The notes under the pieces are model-generated. The model saw nothing but the letters and a program-made list of their open reading frames with translations, had not been told where the DNA came from and searched no databases. Below are positions 1 through 9,570 of a DNA stretch of 64,000 nucleotides, piece by piece (positions within the stretch are counted from its first letter, which is position 1; each line of letters opens with the position of its first letter). This stretch comes from Spinacia oleracea (taxonomy: Eukaryota > Streptophyta > Magnoliopsida > Caryophyllales > Amaranthaceae): NCBI RefSeq assembly GCF_020520425.1, contig NC_079491.1:6807143-6871142 (forward strand), given 5' to 3'. The position numbers were made by a program, and so were the translations under genes.

Positions 1-239
1 GTCGGTTCCGAATATTCATAGATGGAGTATTTAATGCCATTAAATACTTGATCCGTTTACGTACTATTTGTGTGACCCTACGGGTTCAGTCAAGAGTAAG
101 CTGTGGATTAATATCATTAATTCCACTTGAACTGAAGCGTCCTCTAGCTAGGCATTCAGCTCACTTGATCTCACTGAATTATTTAACTTTGTTAATTAAT
201 ACTGAACCGCATTTATTAGACTTAACATAGAATGCATAC
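1..239. other. Unassigned sequence abutting the copia fragment
   Basis: This stretch does not read as copia gag or protease in the frame used by the downstream polyprotein, and I recognise no gene in it. The copia coding frame becomes recognisable only from about base 240. This is probably either another element nested in the copia element or flanking DNA joined to a 5'-truncated copy. The boundary lies near bases 225-240 and cannot be fixed without sequence to the left. Confidence 0.4.
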
Positions 240-3200
240 TTGGACCAAGGGCATTATTTCCTTCAAAATAGAGATATAACACTGACCAATGTGCTGCATG
301 TACCAGAATTCAAGTATAACTTGATATATGTACATAAACTCTGTCAGGACTTGGGTTGTGAAATTCATTTTACTCACAACAGATGTTTTGTTTACTGTCA
401 GCAAGGGAAGCTGATTCCTCTTGGTGAGGTGCAATCAGGTCTATACAATTTGGCAGAATCTAGGGTGGAAGGAGCTCATTCTGTGCAGACACACAACTGT
501 AGTGTAGCTTGTTCATCTACAGTGGATAATGCAAAACTCTGGCATCTAAGGCTAGGACATTTACCTTTCAATAAATTGAAGTACATAGATCCTAACTATG
601 AAATTGGTGATTGTATGCAAAACACTATTTGTCAAGTATGCCCTGCAGCAAAACAAGCTAGACTTAATTTTCCTCACAGTGAGATTAAGTCTGTTAGTCC
701 TTTTGATTTGATACATTTGGATGTGTGGGGACCTCATTCTGTAAACACTCCATCTGGTTGTAATCAGTTTTTTACTATAGTGGATGATTACACCAGGTTT
801 ACTTGGATACATTTTCTGAAACACAAAAGTGACTGTGTTGCTATCATTGAAAATTTCTTACATATGGTACAAACTCAGTTTGGTGTCATGGTTAAGTGTG
901 TTAAATCTGATAATGCTAAGGAATTGTGTGAAGGTGATATGAAGAAATTATATTTGAAACTTGGAATCTTAATTCAAACCAGTTGTAGTCATACACCTCA
1001 GCAAAATGGAGTTGTGGAAAGGAAACATAAACATCTGTTATAAACAGCTAGGGCATTGTATGTTCAGTCCAAAGTTCCACAGAAGTTTTGGGGTGAATGT
1101 GTTCTTTGTGCAGCCTATTTGATTAACAGAATGCCACTTCAATCAATAGGCTTTGAATCACCATATTCCAGAATGTACAAACAGACTCCAAGTCTTAAAC
1201 ACTTGAGAACTTTTGGTTGTCTCTGCTATGTGTCTACTACAAAGGTTGGTAGATCAAAAATGGACAACAGAGCCACACCTTGTGTGTTTTTGGGGTATTC
1301 AACCACTCAAAAAGGATACAAAGGGCTGGAAATTGATACACACAAGTTCTTTGTATCCAGAGATGTTCATTTCCATGAAAAACATTTCCCATTTCATCTT
1401 TACCACAAACACAACTCTTCCCTTACTCCATACACCAGTGCCATTTATCTACCAACTCTTCTTTCCTCTGATGTTTTTGATACACCAGATTTCTCCACTC
1501 TTGCAACCACATTCCCACCTCACACCTTGGAAACATCTGATCATACAAACACAAACTTCTCACCTGACCTCACAAATACAATTCTTTCTCCATCACATTC
1601 TTCACCCTCAGATTCCATTTCTTCTTCTCCTTTACAGACTAATCCCAATTCCACTCCTAACTCTCCTCAATCCCATTCTGAAACCATTTCTCATTCTGAA
1701 CATGTTCATGTTGCACCATCCATTCTCCCAACAAGACAGTCAAGCAGATCACACAAAAAACCAGGGTATTTAGATGCATATGAATGTTTCTCAGCATACA
1801 CTGATAAAGATGATCTCATGCCAATCACAAAACACTGGTGCAATCTAGTATCTTATGTGACTTTCCCTGATGAGTTTCAAGCTTTTTTGTCTCAATCATG
1901 TGACATTACAGAACCTGCAACATATACAGAAGCTGCTCAACAACCTTTGTGGGTTGAAGCAATGAAGAAAGAACTGGAGGCACTAGATAGAAACTATACT
2001 TGGGAGTTGGTGGAACTACCTCAAGGAAAGAAGGCAATAGGATGCAAGTGGGTCTTTAAAGTCAAACTGAAATCAACAGGAGCTCTAGAAAGATGCAAAG
2101 CCAGACTAGTGGCCAAAGGCTTCAATCAGAGATATGGCATTGACTATGAAGAGACATTCAGCCCAGTTGTCAAAATGAGTACTATAAGGTGCTTAATTGC
2201 TGTTGCTGCCAGTAAGAATTGGCCATTGTTTCAGCTAGATGTGAACAATGCATTCTTGCATGGTGATCTAAAAGAGGAAGTATATATGCAAGTTCCAGAA
2301 GGCATCCCTAATCCTACCAAGAAAGTATGCAGATTAATCAAATCTATCTATGGTTTGAAGCAAGCTTCAAGACAGTGGCATGAGAAGTTGATGCATGCTT
2401 TGGAAACACAGGGCTTTCTTCAATCTAAACATGATTACAGTTTGTTTATCAACAAGCAAGATGGTCACATTAATATAGCAGCTTTGTATGTAGATGATGT
2501 TATTCTCACAGGAACAGACACTGCTAAACTTCATGACTTGAAAGCTTACTTACATTCAGAATTCAGCATCAAGGATCTAGGGGAACTTCACTACTTTCTT
2601 GGTTTGGAAGTTGGATACACTTCAGAAGGTATCATTTTGAGTCAGAAGAAGTTCACTAAAGATTTGATTGACAATTGTGGTTTTGACACTTCAAAGATAT
2701 CAATCACTCCATTGCCTGTCAACATTAAATTATCCAACACAGATGGTGCACTTTACTCTGATATTGAGAAGTACAGGTCACTAATTGGGAAGTTGAATTT
2801 CCTAACTCACACCAGACCTGATCTGTCCTATGCAGTTCAAACACTGAGTCAGTTTCTGCACAGTCCAAGAGAACCTCAGGTTATGGCACTTCATCATACT
2901 CTAAGGTATCTAGCTCACACAGCAGGACAAGGGATATTGTTAAAGGCAGCTGATACCATCAGTTTACAGGCCTTTTCTGATTCAGATTGGGCATCTTGCC
3001 CATATTCTAGAAGGTCTATCACAGGGTATATTCTATTACTTGGTGGCTCACCAGTTTCTTGGAAGTCTAAAAAGCAAGGCACAGTTTCTAAGTCTTCTGC
3101 AGAAGCAGAATATAGGGCAATGGCAGCAGCAGCTTCTGAAGTTACTTGGCTTGTAAGCTTATTGGAAGATTTGGGAGTGCACAATCTAAAGCCAGTAACA

Positions 3201-3437
3201 TTGCATTGTGATAATCAATCAGCTTTGCACATAGCCAGAAATCCAGTGTTCCATGAAAGAACAAAGCATATAGAAATCGATTGTCACTTTACTAGAGATA
3301 AAGTGTTGGAAGGATTACTTCACCTATCTTACTTACCTACACAGCAGCAATTGGCAGACATCTTTACTAAACCTCTCTCTTCTACACAATTTCAGACATT
3401 ATTGTCCAAGATTGGAGCTTGTGATGCTCAATCTTGA
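240..3437 (+). pseudogene. Ty1/copia polyprotein (integrase-RT-RNase H), interrupted
   Basis: This is the 3' two-thirds of a copia pol polyprotein. In order it shows the end of the protease region (VLHVPEFKYNL), the integrase HHCC zinc region (HLRLGH then CQVC, about 541-640), the integrase core with its acidic residues (LDVWGP, VDDYTRF, KSDNAKE, QQNGVVERKH), reverse transcriptase (KARLVAKGFNQ, QLDVNNAFLHGDL, YVDD at 2487-2498) and RNase H (SDSDWA, SSAEAEYRA, CDNQSA, then DIFTKP near the end). Domain order integrase before RT defines Ty1/copia. A single in-frame TAA at 1041-1043 lies just after the conserved ERKHKHLL; the same frame continues open from 1044 to the TGA at 3435-3437. Gag and most of the protease are missing. 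As it stands the element cannot make a complete polyprotein, but damage downstream is slight, so the copy looks fairly young. Confidence 0.93.
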
Positions 3438-3720
3438 GGGGGGATGTTAGTTATAGCTTTAGCTTTTATTTCTTTGCTTCATAAAGTTCACGTTGCATGA
3501 TGTGATGTTGCTTCCATGCACACATTCTGTTATTCTCCTCTCCTAGTTTTTAGGAGTTAGTTATAACAACTTATAGAATAATCTAGAAGCTTTCATTACT
3601 ATTTATATTCTGCTTTGCTGTAATAATCAGTTAACAAGATTTGCAATAACAAGAAACACATTGCTTCTCTCTCTTCTTCGTTTCCTCTCAATCTCAGTTC
3701 ATATTTGTTCATATTTGTCA
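3435..3720 (+). mobile_element. Copia polypurine tract and 3' LTR
   Basis: Directly after the pol stop is a purine run (GAGGGGGGA), the usual primer site for plus-strand synthesis. The LTR then opens with TGTTAG at 3445. A TATA-like stretch (TTTATATTC) near 3601 fits an LTR promoter. The 3' end is not resolved: a TAACA at 3647-3651 would pair with the TGTTA start, but LTR-like sequence rich in CTCTCTTCTTC continues to about 3700. No 5' LTR is in the window for comparison. Confidence 0.7.
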
Positions 3721-3722
3721 CC

Positions 3723-3896
3723 ATGCGACTGGTTGAGCTTAACGAACTTGAGCGGTTGTCTATGGCTAATATGATCCGGTCTGTAGAGTATTTTCAAATC
3801 AACAGCATGAGAGTTGATTTATGGCTACTGTTGTCGATGGATGATCAGGATAAGTTTCTTCACGAATTGTTCCCTACAGAGGCGGAATTGAAGTAG
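3723..3896 (+). CDS. Short ORF (57 aa) just after the copia LTR, unknown
   Basis: The frame opens at an ATG in good plant context (TCACCATGC) within a few tens of bases of the LTR end and runs to TAG at 3894-3896. The product is acidic with alternating hydrophobic positions (MRLVELNELERLSM at the start, HELFPTEAELK at the end). I do not recognise the family. It could be a host exon or gene fragment next to the insertion, a part of the element, or chance. The unremarkable length is the main reason for doubt. Confidence 0.25.
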   Translation: MRLVELNELERLSMANMIRSVEYFQINSMRVDLWLLLSMDDQDKFLHELFPTEAELK

Positions 3897-4232
3897 GAAG
3901 TTGGTTCCTCAAGTTGATGCCTAACGCTAATTGTCAGGATGAAGTATATAATCCCTAATGCTAATTGTCTAACTTCTCTTTTGGTAGCATTTGGTACCTT
4001 TGTAAGATACTATTTCTATTTTATGATGCTAATTACCTCATGCTAATATAATTCCTATGTTCTACAAAACGGGATGTAAAATGTATCACAAACCAATTTT
4101 GGCTGAATTATGAATTTTAATGTAATGTTTACAGTGGTTTGTTTTCTGGTGGTTTTACACCTTATTAATAGAATGCAGTACTCCTACTATTCTACTTTTA
4201 CACCTTTATTGCTTGCTTTTCCTTGACATTAG

Positions 4233-4570
4233 GGCTCCGTTTGGTAGGTCGTAAAACGTTTTCATGAAAAACGATTTTCCCTTTTTCAATCATTTTACGT
4301 TGTTTGGTTGGGTAAGGGATGGAAAATCATTTTTCATCCCTTATTCAAAGGTGGAAAACCCTTTTCCATTTGAAAGGGAGGGAAATCACTTTTCCTTCTT
4401 TTCTCCTTACCTCCCTCTCCTTTCTTCCCCTCAATCTTCACCATGTTCTCCCATTTTCCTTTAAGCTGAACGAAGGAAAACTAGTTTGAAATTGTGTTTT
4501 CCCTTGAAAAATGTTTTCCATGAAAAATCATTTTACAATGAAAACGTTGTACACTCTACCAAACGGAGCC
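4233..4570. mobile_element. Tourist-like (PIF/Harbinger) MITE
   Basis: The ends are inverted repeats beginning GGCTCCGTTTGGTA, flanked by a 3-bp TAG duplication at 4230-4232 and 4571-4573. Imperfect self-complementarity continues well inside (ACGTTTTCAT blocks near both ends). A relative lies in opposite orientation at 11149-11457. There is no coding capacity. Confidence 0.78.
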
Positions 4571-4686
4571 TAGACGTTTTGTTTCATTTCTATACACCAT
4601 CGTGGAATTTTTTTAAAAAAATTACGGGACACAACTTTGTAATTGAACAAAATTTTCTTTTACAAAATCAATTAGTCACTTAAACA

Positions 4687-5290
4687 TAGGGAAAATAAAG
4701 GATTTATTTTTCAACTATTATAATGATGTGAGCAAAATGTTAAAGTTATGGTTATTTATATACTTGTAAACTGTTGGTTAGTATTTGGGTTTATATTTTT
4801 GATATGATTTCCTTCCTAATTTATTAATATGTCATTCCCTCTCCTCTCAAAATAAAAAGTGATTTTTTTCTTATTTAATAAAATGAACTTTTGCCTTGGC
4901 CGCCCAATCTTTCCCTTAAATAAAAAGGATCGAGTTTTCACAACAAAAAATAATTAGTATATCTTCTATCTAGAGCACCTAGTTATTTATAGATAGAAGA
5001 AATACTAATTATTTTTTGTATGGACATTTTAAACAATGATAATCCGGGAACTATTGAGGACAAGGTCCTCTGTCCACGTTGAATGTCTATAATACCCTTA
5101 CCAAAAAATTTAGTAGAATTGTAGTTTTTCTTCGTACGAAAATTTACATGAATTACGTGCATAAAAACCCGTATATTCTAGCACCTAGCTAGCGCATATG
5201 TTCAACAATCATTGATGAATGAACATTTTAAGTAATTATATATTCTACCAATAACCATTTAAGGAAAAAGAATCATAAAATCGAAACTTT
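4687..5290. repeat. Promoter-region duplicate of the defensin-like gene (copy without gene)
   Basis: About 600 bp closely matches 6465-7045 in direct orientation, including the stretch that in the other copy carries the minus-strand TATA box (here read in reverse near 4745-4760). Homology stops close to 4687, at the place where, about 40 bp further on, the start codon of a second peptide gene would be expected. No coding sequence follows. This looks like the 5' region of a lost tandem paralogue. Confidence 0.7.
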
Positions 5291-5444
5291 CATAAAATTA
5301 CTCATCGCGTACATAAATTTTATAGCAAAGAGATTGATGAAAAATAATAGGCGCACATTCGCAATATAAAGTTTAATGCATTGTTTAATATAAGTATGTG
5401 TAGATCGAAGTAGATAATACTTTCAAAGTTGCAACAACATGAGT

Positions 5445-6429
5445 TTAGTAGCAGCAACAAGAATCATCGGTCATGCAACTAGGTGGATTTGGTTTACAAA
5501 AATTCACGCAATCATCAAGCTTGCATTTAGGCATATAGTAACACTTTCCATATTCGCCTCCTTTTAGTCCAACATGTTCGTAAAGTATTGTTTTTTCAGA
5601 CTTTATGCTAATAGCAAAAGTACCTGCAATAAACGGATCGGAAACACAAATTCTTAATTAAGTCCGGTGTACAATAAATAAGTAAGGTGAAACTTAAAAT
5701 GACTGAAAGTTACTCAATAAATATAATATAAAGATAATTTATTTAGTAAACGTGTATGTCCGCGACTTCGCATATACAACAAACTAGTAAGAGTTACATT
5801 GGATCGGAAAAAAAAATCGGATTTTCGGATCAACTTTTTTTTCCCATTTTTGGATATCCGAAATATTTCAGAATTTAAAGAAGAATTAGAAAAATCCAAC
5901 CCAATCCTATTTTAAGGTTTAGGATATTTCAGATTAAATATTCGATTAATTAAAAATTCAAGTAAAACGTGATTTTTTTATATATATTTTTGAAATTCGG
6001 AACGGGATTGAATTTTCGATTATCCCATCCAAAAATCTGGATCCCGAAATTTTCGCATCGCATTAGGATCACATTTGAAATTACGGATCGTATCCCATAT
6101 CGTTGCACACCCCCTAGAGCATGCATCATACATGCTTGAATCAAATTCAAAAATCAAAACATTAAAGAGCATAGAATTCATATTCTTTTTACAATTAAAA
6201 AAAATATTGGTTAATTAATGTATACAAATTATTTTGGCAATGAAGGTAACGAGAATTAATTTTGGCACACCTCTATGTAAGTAGAGCACAGTTTCATGTG
6301 CTCTATCAATGGGCATATCAAAATCAATTTCCAAGTATAACTATTGTAATATAAAGTATTTTTGCTCTTACCACAGGAGAAAAATAGTAGCACCAACATG
6401 AGAATCATAAACCATGTCTTTCCGACCAT
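5445..6429 (-). CDS. Secreted cysteine-rich defensin-like peptide, two exons
   Basis: Exon 1 runs from 6429 to 6372 and exon 2 from 5623 to 5445, with a GT-AG intron of 748 bp (donor GTAAGAG, acceptor TTTATTGCAG). The spliced product is 78 aa. Residues 1-23 form a clear signal peptide: basic MVGK, then a hydrophobic core (WFMILMLVLLFF), then a small-residue cleavage zone. The mature part of about 55 aa has eight cysteines spaced C-x5-C-x4-C-x3-C-x6-C-x5-C-C-C. The C-x3-C and C-x-C pair is the hallmark of cysteine-stabilised alpha-beta (defensin-like) peptides. Such peptides act outside the cell in defence or in reproductive signalling; which applies here cannot be told. A TATA box (GTATATAAAG, minus strand, 6540-6531) sits about 105 bp before the ATG. 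The intron position inside the signal-peptide end is typical for plant defensin-like genes. Both exons are very short, so automated callers may miss it. Confidence 0.78.
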
Positions 6430-6464
6430 TTCTTGAATACTAGAGATTCTTGTTCTAAAAAAAT

Positions 6465-7045
6465 AGAGAAAATAAAGGGTTTATTTATCAACTATTATAA
6501 TGATGTGAGCAAAATGTTAAAGTTTTGGTTCTTTATATACTTGTAAACTGTTGGTTAGTATTTGGGTTTTTATTTTTGATATTAATTCCTTCCTAATTTA
6601 TGAATATATCTTTCCCTCTCCTCTCAAAATAAAAAGTGATTTCTTTCCTATTTAATAAAATGAACTTTTACCTTGACCGCCCGGTTTTTCCCTTTAATTG
6701 AGTTTTCGCAACAAAATATAATTAGTATTTCTTCTATCTAGAGCACCTAATGAATAGGTTACAAAATTTATTGTATGGACATTTTAAACGATGATAATTT
6801 TGGAACTATTGAGGACATGATCCACCGTCCACGTAGGATGTCTATAATATCCTTACTGAATATTTAGTAGAATTGTAGTTTTTGTTCGTAAAAAACTTTA
6901 CATGAATTGCGTGCATAAACACCCGTATATTCTAGCACCTAGCTGGTGCATATCTTCAGCAATCATTGATGAATTAACATTTTAAGTAATTATATATTCT
7001 ACCACTAACCATTTAAGGAAAAAGAATCATAAAATCGAAACTTTT
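6465..7045. promoter_or_regulatory. Promoter region of the defensin-like gene (repeat copy)
   Basis: This segment lies immediately upstream of the defensin-like gene's start on the minus strand and contains its TATA-like GTATATAAAG (6540-6531). It is the second member of the roughly 600-bp direct repeat whose other copy is at 4687-5290. Homology ends at about 7045, where an unrelated AT-rich stretch starts. Confidence 0.6.
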
Positions 7046-7527
7046 ATTTTTATGATTTATTCCCTAATATGTTTACCTACTTTATTTTCTTTCCTTTTTT
7101 TTTTTTTTATTGTTTTACACCGATCCTCTCCCCTAGTTGTACATAATTACATACTCCTTCCGTCCTGGAATATTCTCACCGCTTTTTATAAAGTCGTCCC
7201 GAAATATTTACACTATTTTTATAAATGATATATTTTTTTAATCTTATATTGTTTCTCTTACTTACTTAAGATCTCACTTGTGTTCTTAAAAAGTTAAAAA
7301 AACATCAACCCACAAAAAACATGCTATGAAAATACTTACAGTTAATAGGAGAACAAAAAACAAAAAGGAAGGGTGAAAGAAAGGGTATTCTGAATTCTGA
7401 TCATTAGCCCACAACCCACAACTCCACAGCTAGAAGCAAAACAGTACAAAAGGCTTCTGTAAATAAAAGCTTGACGGGTTTGGGCCCAACTAAAAGGTTA
7501 GATATCTCCGGTATTAGGCATTTGGTT
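7046..7527. other. Intergenic, one decayed Stowaway-like end
   Basis: No gene is seen. At 7150-7230 there is one arm of a Stowaway-like element (ACTCCTTCCGTCCTGGAATA) without a recognisable partner arm nearby. The rest is AT-rich. Confidence 0.4.
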
Positions 7528-8102
7528 AGAGCAACTCCAATGGTGAGTTACAAGATGTTGTGGCTAAGTTTGTCAAATTAAATTTTTAGATACAATTAAT
7601 TAAAACTATACATTTTCACATTGGTGGGCCCTATAATATTTAATTTAAATAATTTATTTATTTAAGCTATATTTTTATTGAGCTACCTGTCCAAAATAGC
7701 TACAAGCTTTTAACTGTTGCTTAGAGCAACTCCAATGGTTACAAAATGGACCTGCTCAAAAAAAATGAGCATGTGAGCAGGTAGCCCACCATTGGTACAA
7801 CAATGACATAAGCAGATGTGAAAACATTGAAGCTATTTTGGGCTACGTAGCTCAAAAAAAATATAGCTCAAATAAATAAATTATTTAAATTAAATATTAT
7901 AGGGAGCTACAAAGTATTGTAGCACACCAATGTGATAATTTGTAGTTTTAATCAATTGTAGTTAGAAATTTGATGTGGCAAACATAGCCACAACATCTTG
8001 TAGCTCACCATTGGAGTAGTGTATACCAATAATGGGCTACCTGCTTACATATTCATTTTTTTTTTGTAAGCATATCCTTTTTTAACTATTGGAGTTGTTC
8101 TA
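7528..8102. mobile_element. Interleaved pair of AGAGCAACTCCAATGG-type MITEs
   Basis: Four arms occur in the order A (7528-7720), B (7723-7798), A-reverse (about 7830-8020), B-reverse (about 8022-8102). A and A-reverse are long inverted repeats, as are B and B-reverse. The outer ends read AGAGCAACTCCAATGG and CCATTGGAGT. The order A-B-A'-B' is not simple nesting. No coding capacity. Confidence 0.6.
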
Positions 8103-8522
8103 ATATACTTAATGACTTATAGTGCTATCCTAACTTATTATTTCGGATGAAATTAATACTTTTTATATGAGAATATTTATTGTTAAAGTACCTGAAATAA
8201 AAATTAAAATCACAAATTCTTATTTACAAATGGCGTATAACAAATATTAAGTTACCCAAAACCCGTCCAGAAAAATTAAAACCGGGACAGGTCAGGCAGG
8301 CAAAATCTGCCCATACCCGCCATTTTCAGGCAGGGCTCGAGATGATAAGGTCTAGTATATGGGTGATCGTAGTTACCTTTCTATAAGTCTACATCATGTA
8401 GACATGTAAGACTATAGTAAGACTCTAAACATATCGTGCACATTGCATAACAGTTTGTTTGAATGAAGTCTCGAGGGTCATTTACAACGTCGTCTTTTGT
8501 GGGTCCTTGTGCAATAAACTTA

Positions 8523-9160
8523 TTAGAGCATCTCCAATGGTTGTAGCTAGGGACTAGCTTGAAATTTATAAAAGTTTCAAGCTAATAGCTAGACCATTGG
8601 AGTGAAAATAACAAATTAGAGCATCTCCAATGGTTGTAGCTAGGGACTTGCTTGCAATTTTGAGAAATTCCAAGCTATTAGCTTGACCATTGGAGTTGGA
8701 ATAATAAATTAGCTTGGCCAAGCAAATTAGCTTATCTAAGCTAATTTGCTTGAAAAAAACTTGTCCAATGAAATAATTTTAAATTGAATTAAATTTAAAT
8801 ATTGATTGATAAATATGACTACATTAAATATCAAGCTAGTAGCTAACCACTAGGGTACTAACTAGCTAGAAAGGGAAATAGTTTGAAATATTATGTGGCA
8901 TGATAAGCTAATTTAGAAATTAGCTTACCATTAGAGATGCTCTTAGCTTGGTCAAGCAAATTAGCTTATTTAAGCTAATTTGCTTGACAACTAGCTCTCA
9001 AAATTGCCAAATAATTAATTGACAAGTGGGACAAATTTAAATAACAAGCTAGTTGCTTGCCATTGGAGCACAAATTAGCTAGACAATAAAATAGTTTGAA
9101 ATCTTATGTGGCATAGCAAGCTAATTGTCAAATTAGCTTACAATTAGAGATGCTCTTAAC
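8523..9160. mobile_element. Cluster of AGAGCATCTCCAATGG-type MITEs
   Basis: Two left ends (AGAGCATCTCCAATGGTT, near 8525 and 8618) and two right ends (AGAGATGCTCTTA, near 8932 and 9145) surround repeated AAGCAAATTAGCTTA palindromes. This looks like two or more related non-autonomous DNA elements inserted next to or into one another. Confidence 0.6.
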
Positions 9161-9570
9161 ATCTAGAAATTTACACAAATGGGATGCATTTTGCAAATCT
9201 TTTGAGTTCATACTACATTCAATACTACATTATACATACAAATAGGACAGAGATATAATGGACAATCCTTAAGAAATTTGTAAAAACTGTGGTATATTTG
9301 GATTATCAATAATCACTCAGCGGTTACAACAAGAGTTTTTGAGAGGTATGGCACTCAAACAGGGGAACTTTTTCGAGGATATATTACAAATCTAAAAGAT
9401 CAAACTGCATATACACACCGCGATAATAGTTGGTACAATCGATGCTTGAATTTTCTACTTCATTTTCTCATTACAATTGCAAGAGCTTATGCAACAAGCT
9501 AAATGCAATCACTTGACAGGACTTCCATTATATATGTAGTGATTAGTGAGTAACTTTTGAAGCTCGAACT

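Noticed and set aside
3445..3651. A precise 207-bp LTR ending at TAACA
   Set aside because: TGTTA/TAACA pairing is attractive, but LTR-like sequence continues past it and there is no 5' LTR to confirm, so the end was left open.
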